Source: Rhizobium sp. Leaf371 (GTDB lineage: Bacteria; Pseudomonadota; Alphaproteobacteria; Rhizobiales; Rhizobiaceae). Taken from it: a stretch of DNA of 64,000 bases. Below, piece by piece: positions 1 to 9,618 of the stretch; position 1 is the stretch's first letter; every line of letters starts with the position of its first letter. A program made the position numbers and the translations under genes. The stretch covers positions 532,083 through 596,082 of the forward strand of contig NZ_LMQB01000001.1 in assembly GCF_001424045.1 (NCBI RefSeq), written 5' to 3'. Below the pieces are notes generated by a model. That model saw only the letters and a list, made by a program, of their open reading frames with translations, was not told the origin of the DNA and ran no database searches.

Positions 1-344
1 TCCGCAACGATGGACGAAGCATCGGATCTTGCGACGTCGATGCTTGGGGCGGCACCCATCCGCTCGCGCTGCAGTTCCGGTCTGGTCGATGCCGCCGGAT
101 CGTCACGGCAACTTCGGTCTCGAAACGAGGCGGTGGTCGGGACGGTGGGAACCGGAGCAAGCCGGGCCGGCGCTGCGATCGAGCTTCGTTAGCCGCCGCG
201 TCGTTGGGTGCCGTAGGCTGTCCTCTGGCCTGCGCGCTTCAATTCCGCATCGGGGTGGAAATGAGGGCGGGCGTCATTGCTCCCCCGGCGCAATTCGCCT
301 ACATAGCGGGCCAAATTCCATTTCCCGCGGAGCATTGATCGAGC
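1..344. other. Intergenic region upstream of ettA, no gene recognised
   Basis: Short open frames exist on both strands here, but none has a convincing ribosome binding site or a recognisable protein. The left neighbour lies outside the window, so this may be the tail of its intergenic region or the ettA promoter region. I see no clear terminator or RNA gene. Confidence 0.5.
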
Positions 345-1994
<1,650 letters not shown>

Positions 1995-2417
1995 GCGTCG
2001 GTCCAAGGGGCTTCGCGTCGTTCAGCCCGCGCCAGATGCATGCGCCTTCGCCGTGAGGCGCATGCGTTCGATTGCAAGGATGTTGCGCCGACGTGTCAGG
2101 CGTGTCGTTTTAAGGAAATGTCGGTGCGGCCCAAGGGTATGGCTCTCCGGTCGATTTGATCGGCGTGCATTCCGCAGCAGGGGAAAGACGGCAGGGTCAT
2201 ATCCGATGCATGGCTCTATCGCGTGTTCGATCCACACGCCGGACATCTGTAGCTCGGCGTGGCAACCGCGTGACGTTTTTGTGAATAAGCCGGCTTGCTC
2301 CAGAGGGCGGCCGCCGGACGTTTGGTGGATTGAAGCAACGCGAGACGGCGCATGACGGAACGATCGAGGGCGTTGTCTTGGTAGCCCCGGGATAACGCCA
2401 GAGCCGCTGCATTATCC
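1995..2417. other. Intergenic region between ettA and the kinase, no gene recognised
   Basis: About 420 bases between the ends of two convergent genes. Small Arg-rich open frames occur on both strands but look like chance reading of GC-rich DNA. I found no clear hairpin followed by a T-run, and no tRNA cloverleaf. Confidence 0.5.
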
Positions 2418-2939
2418 CTATGGGGTCGGCCTGAGGCTTCGGATCCGGGCCGCAATTTGTGCTGTTAGCGCCTTTGGGCTCGAGATCGCGGTGTCCAAGG
2501 TCAGATCGGGTGGTCCGTCCCAAGGCTCATCGTCATGGATCAAGATCCGGTCCCGCGAGGGTTTGATCAGGCCGATGACATCGCTTTGACGGCTTTCGGC
2601 TCGCCGCCGATGCTCGTGGACGTCGCTGCAGATCAGGCGCACTTCGAGGGGAATGGGGCCTGTCTCTAGTGCGACGGATCGCCATGCCTTTCTGGAAGCC
2701 TTGACCGGATTGACGCAGTCGGCGACGACGATGTGGCCCAGCCGAAGGTTGTCGGCAGCCCCAGCTTGGGCGACGACATATCCAAGTGGACTGTCTGCCA
2801 TAGGGTGTCGGCTGGACTGCAGAGCGTGTTCGATACTGTCGATGCGCACGTGGACGGCGGTTAAAAGGCGGCAAAGGCTGGTTGCTATCGTCGTCTTTCC
2901 CGTTCCTGGCAAGCCGGAGAAAACGATCAGGATCGACAT
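2418..2939 (-). CDS. AAA-type P-loop ATPase, probable small-molecule kinase
   Basis: A 173-residue single-domain protein with an N-terminal Walker A motif, GLPGTGKTT, at residues 9-17 right after a hydrophobic beta strand (ILIVFSG). The layout resembles the AAA_33/zeta-toxin-like and chloramphenicol-phosphotransferase-like kinases, which phosphorylate small molecules. The middle has a VVADCVNP segment that may be the Walker B-like strand, followed by an Arg-rich lid-like stretch (HRRRAESR). The substrate cannot be read from sequence. A weak Shine-Dalgarno (GAGG) precedes the ATG. It is divergent from the sahR-like gene, and the palindrome at 3051-3072 lies about 110 bases upstream of its start, so shared regulation with the SAM-cycle genes is possible but unproven. 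Confidence 0.7.
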   Translation of the reverse strand: MSILIVFSGLPGTGKTTIATSLCRLLTAVHVRIDSIEHALQSSRHPMADSPLGYVVAQAGAADNLRLGHIVVADCVNPVKASRKAWRSVALETGPIPLEVRLICSDVHEHRRRAESRQSDVIGLIKPSRDRILIHDDEPWDGPPDLTLDTAISSPKALTAQIAARIRSLRPTP

Positions 2940-3050
2940 GACATTGCCTCGGAGCCGGTTGGATCACGTCGGTATTCTACCGTTGTCGGATTTTGTGTCC
3001 AGAAAGGTTGTTGGCCAAGCCGTCTTTCTCCTTGCAGGCTCCTCCGTTAT

Positions 3051-3072
3051 CACATAAACATATCTTTATGTG
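3051..3072. promoter_or_regulatory. Palindromic operator, candidate SahR-type site
   Basis: Perfect 8-base arms CACATAAA (3051-3058) and TTTATGTG (3065-3072) flank a CATATC centre that is itself symmetric except at one pair. The 22-base site ends 14 bases before the sahR-like start codon, where a repressor would block initiation. It is AT-rich against a GC-rich background, as expected for an ArsR-family operator. Assigning it to the adjacent regulator is inference from position. Confidence 0.6.
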
Positions 3073-3086
3073 TTGATGGGAAGAGC

Positions 3087-4100
3087 ATGGCGAGCGAGAT
3101 CAGATTGCGGCTGGAGGACGTGGTGGATGTGCTGAAGGCGGCGGGCGAGCCCACGCGCCTGAGGTTGCTCGCACTGCTGGCTGCCGGAGACCTGACAGTG
3201 ACGGACCTGACCGAGATTCTCGGACAGTCCCAACCGCGCATTTCCCGTCATTTGAAGCTTTTGACGGAAGCGGCGCTGATCGATCGCTACCAGGAAGGTG
3301 CCTGGGCCTATTTTCGGTTGCGGGGGCAGGGGGACGGCGTCGGGTTGATCCGACAGGTTCTCGACGCGGCGGATAAGGACGACGCGGTTCTCGCCCGGGA
3401 CAGCGAACGTCTGACCGCACTGAAGCAGGCGCGTTCGGATCGGGCGCAGGCCTATTTCAGCCGCAACGCGGCCGAGTGGGATGCGATGCGGCGGTTTCAT
3501 GTCAGCGAGGCCGAGGTGGAGGCGGCGCTGGTGGCAGCCGTCGGGCCGGAGCCGGTCGAGAGCCTGCTCGATCTCGGAACGGGCACCGGGCGCATCCTGC
3601 AGCTCTTCCAGGGGCTCTACCAGACCGCAACCGGTGTCGATGCAAGCCGCGACATGCTGGCGGTGGCACGCGCCAATCTGGATCGCACCGGCGTCTCCAA
3701 GGCATCCGTGCGTCATGGCGATATCTTCAATCTTCCGCTCGATGGTCGCCAGTTCGATCTGGTGACGATCCATCAGGTCCTTCATTTTCTTGAGGCGCCG
3801 GAAGCGGCGATCGAGGAAGCGGCGCGTCTTCTGGCGCCGGGCGGGCGCTTGGCGATCGTCGATCTCGCGCCGCATATGCTGGAGCATCTGCGTCAGGATC
3901 ATGCCCATCTGCGCCTCGGTTTTTCCCATCAGGTGATGGGAGAGTGGCTGGAGACGGCCGGCCTCTCCGTTCAGCGCGTCATCGATCTTTCGCCGAAGGC
4001 GGCGCAGGAGACGCCGCTCACCGTTACCATCTGGATCGCGGTCAAGTCCGCCGATTCCTCCGCCGAACAAACCCGGCGTCTTGCTGCAGGAGCCCGCTGA
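3087..4100 (+). CDS. sahR: ArsR-family regulator fused to a SAM-methyltransferase-like domain (SahR-like)
   Basis: Residues about 1-90 form an ArsR winged helix, with a recognition-helix region reading TEILGQSQPRISRHLKLL. The classical metal-binding ELCVCD motif is absent. Residues about 120-320 form a class I methyltransferase fold with motif I DLGTGTGR near 165, an acidic GVDAS end of strand 2, and the usual post-motif order. Known SahR regulators of Proteobacteria have this architecture: the methylase-like domain senses S-adenosylhomocysteine and de-represses SAM-cycle genes, including metF. Here metF starts on the very next base after the stop codon, which strongly supports that role. A GGGAAGAG ribosome site precedes the ATG. 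An active methyltransferase cannot be excluded, but the fusion and context favour a sensor. Confidence 0.8.
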   Translation: MASEIRLRLEDVVDVLKAAGEPTRLRLLALLAAGDLTVTDLTEILGQSQPRISRHLKLLTEAALIDRYQEGAWAYFRLRGQGDGVGLIRQVLDAADKDDAVLARDSERLTALKQARSDRAQAYFSRNAAEWDAMRRFHVSEAEVEAALVAAVGPEPVESLLDLGTGTGRILQLFQGLYQTATGVDASRDMLAVARANLDRTGVSKASVRHGDIFNLPLDGRQFDLVTIHQVLHFLEAPEAAIEEAARLLAPGGRLAIVDLAPHMLEHLRQDHAHLRLGFSHQVMGEWLETAGLSVQRVIDLSPKAAQETPLTVTIWIAVKSADSSAEQTRRLAAGAR

Positions 4101-5012
4101 ATGTACACCCGCACGCTTTACCCGGCCGAGCGCGGCGATCTGCGCCTCTCCTTCGAATATTTTCCGCCGAAGTCCGATGAGATGGATGCGCAACTGACGC
4201 GGACGGCGGCGGCGCTGAATGCCTATGCGCCGGAATTCGTGAGCGTAACCTATGGGGCGGGCGGGTCCACGAAGGCGCGGTCGCTCACCACCGTTCGCCG
4301 GCTGATCGACGATTGCGCCATCCCGAACACGGCAGCCCATCTCACCTGCGTCGGTGCGCCGCGGGCCGAGGTGGATGCCGTGGTCGATGAATTCGCGGCC
4401 GCCGGCGTTCGGCATTTCGTGGCGCTGCGCGGCGATCCGCAGGGCGGGATCGGCGCGCGCTACCAGCCGTTTCCGGATGGATACGCGAACGCGGCCGCAC
4501 TTGTCGAGGCGCTGGCGCGCCGCGGCCGGTTCCAGATTTCCGTCTCCGCCTATCCGGAGAAGCATCCGGAAAGTTCCGATGTCGATGCCGATATCGATAT
4601 GCTGAAGCGCAAGGTGGACAATGGCGCGACCCGCGCCTTGACCCAGTTTTTCTTCGATAACAACGACTTCGAGCGCTACCTCGAGCGGGTGCGCAAGGCG
4701 GGCATCACCATTCCGGTCGTTCCCGGTATCCTGCCGATCAACCAGTTCTCGCAGGTCTCGAAATTTGCCGGCCTTTGCGGCGCGCGCATTCCCGAGGCGC
4801 TGGCTCTGCGTCTTGCTCATCTGGACGAGTCTCCCGAGGAGCGCTTCAAGGAGGCGACCCATATTGCCGCCGAGCAGATCGTCGATCTCGCGCGCAGGGG
4901 GGTCCGGGATTTCCACCTCTATACGATGAACCGCTCGCCGTTGATCACGGCCGTCTGCGATCTCGTGGGTTTCAAGCGGTTGGACGACATTGCCGAGGGT
5001 GCCGCGGCCTAA
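4101..5012 (+). CDS. metF: 5,10-methylenetetrahydrofolate reductase MetF
   Basis: A 303-residue FAD-dependent TIM-barrel enzyme that reduces 5,10-methylene-THF to 5-methyl-THF, the methyl donor for methionine synthesis. It shows the family N-terminal strand LSFEYFPPKSDE with the catalytic Glu, the VSVTYGAGGST segment, a HLTCVGAPR strand, LRGDPQGG, and the SAYPEKHPES region. Length is close to E. coli MetF (296). The ATG follows the sahR-like stop directly, so the two genes are translationally linked in one operon, ending at the hairpin at 5047-5078. Control is probably through the upstream palindrome. Confidence 0.95.
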   Translation: MYTRTLYPAERGDLRLSFEYFPPKSDEMDAQLTRTAAALNAYAPEFVSVTYGAGGSTKARSLTTVRRLIDDCAIPNTAAHLTCVGAPRAEVDAVVDEFAAAGVRHFVALRGDPQGGIGARYQPFPDGYANAAALVEALARRGRFQISVSAYPEKHPESSDVDADIDMLKRKVDNGATRALTQFFFDNNDFERYLERVRKAGITIPVVPGILPINQFSQVSKFAGLCGARIPEALALRLAHLDESPEERFKEATHIAAEQIVDLARRGVRDFHLYTMNRSPLITAVCDLVGFKRLDDIAEGAAA

Positions 5013-5046
5013 GGTCCTGCGGTCTCATTCACGGCGCCAGACGTAC

Positions 5047-5078
5047 AAAAGCCCTCGAAGGTTCGTTCGAGGGCTTTT
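5047..5078 (+). terminator. Rho-independent terminator of the sahR-metF operon
   Basis: A 9-bp perfect stem GCCCTCGAA / TTCGAGGGC (5051-5059 with 5066-5074) has a 6-base loop, extended by AAAA on the left and TTTT on the right. It lies 35 bases after the metF stop. The flanking A and T runs allow it to work in both directions, also ending transcripts of the small minus-strand gene at 5173-5250. Confidence 0.88.
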
Positions 5079-5172
5079 GCATGCCAGAGCAGAGAGACGA
5101 TCTTCTCCCGTCCCACGCTGAGAGTGTCCCCATCGGCCTCCATCCTCAAGGCCGGCAGGTTTTCATCTCCTC

Positions 5173-5250
5173 CTAGATGAAGAGCATCATCGCAACGAAT
5201 GCGAACGAGGCACCTATCATGAGAACATTCACGGACCGTGCGATTCCCAT
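5173..5250 (-). CDS. 25-residue single-pass membrane peptide
   Basis: A very short gene encoding 25 residues. The N-terminus MGIARSVNVL carries one Arg, and residues about 8-25 are hydrophobic (Val, Leu, Met, Ile, Ala, Phe) with no charge, ending at the stop codon. This fits a small inner-membrane peptide. Support for a real gene is a strong Shine-Dalgarno GGAGGG (minus strand, 5255-5260) four bases before the ATG, its own intergenic space, and a bidirectional terminator 95 bases downstream. I do not recognise a named family. Small peptides of this size often act as subunits or regulators of membrane complexes, but no partner is evident here. A chance frame is possible. Confidence 0.6.
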   Translation of the reverse strand: MGIARSVNVLMIGASFAFVAMMLFI

Positions 5251-5317
5251 TCAACCCTCCAAGCGTTAACGCCTGAAACATAGGTTGAAAATGTCACACC
5301 TCCAAGAAAATCTTGTG

Positions 5318-5328
5318 CTGCATTGCAG
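5318..5328. promoter_or_regulatory. CTGC-N3-GCAG palindrome upstream of the small membrane gene
   Basis: The 11 bases CTGCATTGCAG form a perfect interrupted palindrome (13 bases if the flanking G and C are counted) about 70 bases upstream of the 25-residue gene on its coding strand. Motifs of the form CTGC-N3/4-GCAG are reported binding sites of the polyhydroxyalkanoate regulator PhaR in alphaproteobacteria. No phasin or pha gene is nearby, so this is only a motif match. Confidence 0.3.
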
Positions 5329-5406
5329 CGCCATAGGGCGTGGCGAGCCTATTCGTACCCTTAAGATATTGTTTCCGAAACCTATTTTGAAATTAACGAT
5401 TCGTTT

Positions 5407-6363
5407 TCAGGTGTTAACAACATCCTGACGGGGCTTCCTGCGGGCCAGCAGGCGGCCATCGAGAACGATCAGACCGGCGGCAATCAGGGTCATTCCGCCG
5501 ATATCCGTGATGTCGAGACGCTCTCCCAGAAAGGCGAGCCCGAAGAGGAGCGCGCTGGGCGGCACCAGCAGCGTGACGAGCGACGTATTGGTCGCGCCGG
5601 CGCGCGCCATGATCCGGAAGAAGAGGATGTAGCCATAGGCGGTCGATACGAGCGCCAGTGCGAGGATGGCGAGGATCGTCGTCAGCGGCGGCATCGCCAG
5701 CGTCCATGGGTGGTCCGCCAGCAGCGAGACCGGCAGCATGATCAGGCTCGAGGCGGTCAGCTGTCCGGCGGCGGTCACGGGCGGCGCCAGTCCGCGGAAA
5801 CGGCGGCCATAGATACCTGCGAAGCCATAGCTGATGGCCGCGCCCAGCGGCAGGATGAGCGCCCAGAGCGGAATGCCGTGGGATGTGGCGCCGAGATGGC
5901 CGAGAGCGCTTGGGCCGATGAGCAGAACCGTGCCGGCCAGGCCGAGCGCGGTGCCGCCGATCTTCAGCGGGCTCAATTTCTCGTCGTTCGTCAGAACGTG
6001 GGCCAGGAGGACGGTCCAGATCGGGGTTGTCGCGTTGAGGATGGACGCAAGACCGGCGCCGATCTGTGTCTGGCCGAGAAAGATGAAGCTGTGCGGGATG
6101 GCGTTGTTGAGCAGTCCCAGCACCAGAAAGGCGCGCCACCGCGCTGCAAGCGCCTTGTAGATGTCGAAACGGCCGCGAACGAACAGATGCAGTGCCAGCG
6201 CGGCGATCGAGACGCGCAGAAACACGAGCGTGAAGGCGGGGACGTGCTGGACGGCGATGCGCCCGAAGAAGAACGAAGCACCCCAGATGAGCCCGAGCAG
6301 CGCCAGTAGTCCCCAGGTGAGCGGCGTCATCCGCGTTTCCACCGGTGTTGTCGCGATCGTCAT
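5407..6363 (-). CDS. EamA/DMT-family transporter
   Basis: A 318-residue inner-membrane protein of the drug/metabolite transporter superfamily, with ten predicted helices arranged as two EamA repeats. The first begins TWGLLALLGLIWGASFFFGR and the second with PLWALILPLGAAISYGFAGI. Substrates of this family include amino acids and other metabolites, so specificity cannot be assigned. I chose the ATG at 6363 (MTIATTPVETR) because GGAGG stands just upstream. The open frame runs 29 codons further upstream through a charged, non-membrane stretch typical of non-coding sequence. It lies between the small membrane gene (same strand, beyond 150 bases) and a divergent antiporter gene. Confidence 0.88.
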   Translation of the reverse strand: MTIATTPVETRMTPLTWGLLALLGLIWGASFFFGRIAVQHVPAFTLVFLRVSIAALALHLFVRGRFDIYKALAARWRAFLVLGLLNNAIPHSFIFLGQTQIGAGLASILNATTPIWTVLLAHVLTNDEKLSPLKIGGTALGLAGTVLLIGPSALGHLGATSHGIPLWALILPLGAAISYGFAGIYGRRFRGLAPPVTAAGQLTASSLIMLPVSLLADHPWTLAMPPLTTILAILALALVSTAYGYILFFRIMARAGATNTSLVTLLVPPSALLFGLAFLGERLDITDIGGMTLIAAGLIVLDGRLLARRKPRQDVVNT

Positions 6364-6626
6364 GTCGTCCTCCTCGCTCTGCGCTCGGGCACCTTGCGCC
6401 TTCGTTCCCGGTCTCTGCCGGGGGCTGTAGCGCAGTTGTCCGTGTCTCATCCACCCGTTTCTTGCTCGACGGGGCAGTGCGCTCTCCGAAGGGCCTTCAG
6501 CCGGACGGTCCGGCCTCGCTGAGGGTTGACCTTGGACGCTTCATGCCGATCATGCCGGTCTGTTCGGCTCCTTGATCGCAGGTCTGCGGTGCTGAGGGTC
6601 GATGCGCATGGATAAGGAGAGGGCTG

Positions 6627-8081
6627 CTGCAAACGTCATCCACCGCCCATTCGGCCGCAGAGGCGGCCGGTCACGGACAGGATCTCGTCTCGATCGCGCT
6701 GGTCATCGCGGTCGCCGCCTTGATGGGGCTCGGCTTCCTGCGCCTGCGTCAGCCGCCGCTCGTCGGGTTCATCCTGGCCGGTGTGGCGCTCGGGCCGACC
6801 GGGTTCGGGTTCATTTCCGACAGCGAAAACGTGACGCTGCTGGCGGAGATGGGGGTGATCGTGCTCCTGTTCTTCATCGGCATGGAGCTGTCGATCCGGG
6901 CTTTCATTCTCAGCCTCCGGCAGGCCCTGCTCGTCGCCGGCGGGCAGATCGGCGTGTCCGTCCTCCTCGCGCTGATCATGTCGGGTGTCTCCGGAACGCC
7001 GCTTGCCGAAGGGCTCATTCTCGGCTTCGTCGTGGCGCTCTCGTCCACCGTCGTGGCGATGAAGATGCTCGATGACCGCGGGGAACTGCGCAACGAGACC
7101 AGCCGCATCGCGGTGGGCGTCCTGATTGCGCAGGACATCGCCGTCGTCCCCATGCTCATTCTCGTGACCAGTCTCGGTGGCACTGAAGGCGGCGGCGAGA
7201 TCGGTTTCGTCCAGATCGCGATCAAGATGCTTCTCGCCATCGGGCTGCTCGGTGGCCTCCTCTGGTGGCTCGGACGTCGGGGAAAGCTGCGGCTGCCGTT
7301 CAGCGCGGCGATCGAAGGCAAGGTAGAGATTCTGGCGCTCGGCGCGCTTGCGGTCTGCTTCTCTGCGGCGGCACTCTCGGGCCTTGCAGGCATGTCGCCG
7401 GCCTATGGCGCCTTTCTCGCCGGCATCGTCATCGGCAATTCGACGCTGCGCGCGCATGTCATCCCGGTCATCGAGCCGATCCAGAGCGTGCTCCTCGTCG
7501 CCTTCTTCCTGTCGATCGGGCTTCTCATCGATCTCACCTTCATCGCCGCGCATCTGGTCCTCGTCCTGTCGCTCGCCGTCGTCGTCATTGCGGCAAAGAC
7601 GGCGCTGAACATCGCGCTGCTGCGCCGAACGGGATCGCCGCCGCAGGTGGCGCTCGTCGCGGGGCTTTCCATGGCGCAGATCGGCGAGTTCTCCTTCGTG
7701 CTCGCGGCCGCAGGCCTTTCGGCCGGGGCGCTCGATCTCGACGCCTATCGGATTGCGATCGCCGTCACGGCGCTCTCCCTTCTGGTGTCGCCGCTGTGGG
7801 TTTCGATCATGCACAGGCTGGACGGGCTGGCCGCGGAGCACCGCGAGAGCTACGGCCACGCCTTTGCGATCGCCTATCAGCGGGAGCTTGCCGAGGTGTC
7901 GCGTGGCGGTGCGGCGCTGGTGGGCATCGGACGCGCGTTGCGCCTCCGCTATCGCGCGCTGCGGCTGGCCCGGCAGCATCGGCGCGACCAACCGGCCAAG
8001 GGCGGCTCCGCAGAGGATACGCCCGGCGCAGACACGTCCGGAGACGACGTCTCCGACGATCACGGATCCGGCAGAACCTGA
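6627..8081 (+). CDS. CPA2-family cation:proton antiporter (KefB/RosB-like)
   Basis: A multi-pass sodium/hydrogen exchanger-type protein of about 484 residues, exchanging monovalent cations for protons across the inner membrane. Features include the PPLVGFILAGVALGP segment, LLFFIGMELS, ALSSTVVAMKML, ISLAGMSPAYGAFLAGI-like half-membrane motifs and LSMAQIGEFSFVLA. There is no C-terminal TrkA-N nucleotide-binding domain, only a short charged tail. The start is uncertain. The first in-frame ATG/TTG (6720-6725) lies inside the first helix, whose beginning (DLVSIALVIAVAAL) is encoded upstream. The frame stays open and reaches CTG codons at 6624 and 6627, just after AAGGAGAGG (6614-6622), so I propose the CTG at 6627. 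Confidence 0.82.
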   Translation: MQTSSTAHSAAEAAGHGQDLVSIALVIAVAALMGLGFLRLRQPPLVGFILAGVALGPTGFGFISDSENVTLLAEMGVIVLLFFIGMELSIRAFILSLRQALLVAGGQIGVSVLLALIMSGVSGTPLAEGLILGFVVALSSTVVAMKMLDDRGELRNETSRIAVGVLIAQDIAVVPMLILVTSLGGTEGGGEIGFVQIAIKMLLAIGLLGGLLWWLGRRGKLRLPFSAAIEGKVEILALGALAVCFSAAALSGLAGMSPAYGAFLAGIVIGNSTLRAHVIPVIEPIQSVLLVAFFLSIGLLIDLTFIAAHLVLVLSLAVVVIAAKTALNIALLRRTGSPPQVALVAGLSMAQIGEFSFVLAAAGLSAGALDLDAYRIAIAVTALSLLVSPLWVSIMHRLDGLAAEHRESYGHAFAIAYQRELAEVSRGGAALVGIGRALRLRYRALRLARQHRRDQPAKGGSAEDTPGADTSGDDVSDDHGSGRT

Positions 8082-8094
8082 TACGACAATGCCA

Positions 8095-8125
8095 AACGCC
8101 GCGGTCGTTTCCGACGCGCGGCGTT
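8095..8125. terminator. Stem-loop between convergent antiporter and mltB genes
   Basis: A 9-bp stem AACGCCGCG / CGCGGCGTT (8095-8103 with 8117-8125) and 13-base loop sits between two converging genes. No T-run follows on either strand, so it may be a weak or Rho-assisted terminator or an RNA-stabilising hairpin. Confidence 0.4.
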
Positions 8126-8148
8126 CGATGCCAGGGGATGTCTGACGT

Positions 8149-9408
8149 TTACGGCAGGGCGTCGAGGACGGCCTGGGTCGCCCAGCCATCGGCGGGAATG
8201 CCGAGGCGCTGCTGCTCGCGCTGCAGCGCTGCGCGGGTGCCGGAGCCCAGAATGCCATCGATCTTGCCGACATCATGGCCGATGGCGTCGAGCTTGGTCT
8301 GCAGCACCTTCATGGCTTCGTCATTGAGGCCGGGTTCCGGATTGCGCGCCTCGTATGGCGGGGCGCCGGCAAGACGGGTGGCGAAGTAGGCGGCGGAGGT
8401 CGTGTAGATGAACGACTGGTTCCATTCGAGGTAGATGTTGAAGTTCGGATAGGTCATGAAGGCCACGCCCTTGCGGCCCTGCGGGATGACCACCGAGGCG
8501 GGGAGGTCGCCGAACGTCGTGTTGCCGTCGCGCGGCTTGACGCCAAGCGCAAACCACTGCCCGGCCGTCATTCCGGGCTGCAGGCCCGTCTTCTCCCAGG
8601 GCAGGTTTTCCGGCAGCGTAACTTCCTGGATCCAGGGCTGGCCTGCGGTATAGCCAAGGCTCTTGATGAACTTCGCCGCCGTCAGGATCGCGTCGGCCGA
8701 GCTGTCCTTCAGGTTGACGTGGCCATCGCCGTCGCCATCGACGCCCTGCGCGATGATGTCTTCGGGCAGCATCTGCACCTGGCCGATTTCACCGGCCCAG
8801 GCGCCCGTGGTGGTCGCGGGATCGAGGTCGTCATGCTGGACCATCTCGATGGCGGCGATCAGCTGCGGACGAAACATTTCCGGACGGCGGCAGTCGTGCG
8901 ACAACGTCACGAGCGCGTTGCGCGTGTTGAAATTGCCCTGAACCGCGCCGAAATCCGTCTCCATCGCCCAGAAGGCCGTGATGACCGGTGCGGGAACGCC
9001 ATATTCCTGCTCTGCCCGGGCAAAGACGCTTTCATATTCCTTCATCTTCTTCGCGCCGATATCGAGACGCGCCTTGCTGACGGTGCGGTTCGAAAATTCG
9101 GCGAAGGTCTGCTTGAAGACGCCCTGCGCCCGGTCGCGCGCCAGCACCTTGTCATCGATGACAGCGCCGGCCAGCGCCCGGTCGACCACGTCGGCCGGAA
9201 TGCCCTTGGCGACGGCTTCCGCCTTGACGCCGCTGAGGAAGCCCGCGAGATCGCCGCCGCACGGGGCGGCGGGAGCGGCTGATGCGGGCTTTTCGGCGGG
9301 CGGTGTCGCGGTCTGGGCCGATGCCGGTCCCGAGACGGCAGCCGACGTCATCAGCGCGAGCAGGCTGGCAGCGGCGAGACGGGACGGGAGCAGGCGAGTG
9401 CGAAGCAT
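8149..9408 (-). CDS. Lytic murein transglycosylase, MltB family, with peptidoglycan-binding domain
   Basis: A 419-residue secreted enzyme that cleaves the glycan strand of peptidoglycan to 1,6-anhydro products. An N-terminal signal peptide (RLLPSRLAAASLLALMTSAAVSG, ending in an ASA-Q cleavage site) is followed by an MltB/SLT_2 domain with the catalytic glutamate at about residue 150 (FWAMETDFG) and the GEIGQVQMLP segment. The C-terminal 60 residues are a PG_binding_1 domain (LQTKLDAIGHDVGKIDG). I chose the start at 9408, which gives the signal peptide and has AAGGA upstream, over a longer frame starting at 9501. It lacks a lipobox, so it is probably a soluble periplasmic form. The gene is downstream of, and on the same strand as, the GH25 lysozyme gene, with repeats between them. 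Confidence 0.9.
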   Translation of the reverse strand: MLRTRLLPSRLAAASLLALMTSAAVSGPASAQTATPPAEKPASAAPAAPCGGDLAGFLSGVKAEAVAKGIPADVVDRALAGAVIDDKVLARDRAQGVFKQTFAEFSNRTVSKARLDIGAKKMKEYESVFARAEQEYGVPAPVITAFWAMETDFGAVQGNFNTRNALVTLSHDCRRPEMFRPQLIAAIEMVQHDDLDPATTTGAWAGEIGQVQMLPEDIIAQGVDGDGDGHVNLKDSSADAILTAAKFIKSLGYTAGQPWIQEVTLPENLPWEKTGLQPGMTAGQWFALGVKPRDGNTTFGDLPASVVIPQGRKGVAFMTYPNFNIYLEWNQSFIYTTSAAYFATRLAGAPPYEARNPEPGLNDEAMKVLQTKLDAIGHDVGKIDGILGSGTRAALQREQQRLGIPADGWATQAVLDALP

Positions 9409-9431
9409 GAGCGGGTCCTTCGATTCAATTA

Positions 9432-9495
9432 GGGCAAAACAATACGGGTACGCCAAGGCAATGCGGGTCGGGCAAACCAATACGGGCAGACGCCA
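9432..9495. repeat. Imperfect tandem repeat, 19-20 bp unit, three copies
   Basis: Read on the minus strand, three diverged copies of a 19-20 base unit follow each other. Examples are TTGCCCGACCCGCATTGCC (9457-9475) and TTGGCGTACCCGTATTGTT (9438-9456), with a partial fourth copy at 9432-9437. They lie between the GH25 gene and mltB, directly upstream of the mltB ribosome site. Confidence 0.6.
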
Positions 9496-9618
9496 CGACA
9501 AGGAAAGTTCGCCGGTCGCAGGACCGGCGATGTCAGGCCGCTCTCACACGGCAATAGGGCGGAATGAAGAAGCGGGCGCAAGGAAGCCGGAGCCGGGAGC
9601 CCCGCGGCAGGGCGAGCG

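Noticed and set aside
2220-2245. GTTCGATCC, resembling a tRNA T-loop
   Set aside because: The flanking bases do not form a proper T-stem with the G53-C61 pair, and no acceptor, D or anticodon arm can be placed.
3066-4916. A 616-codon open frame antisense to sahR-metF
   Set aside because: Shadow of two well-supported genes; its composition is typical of a complementary-strand frame.
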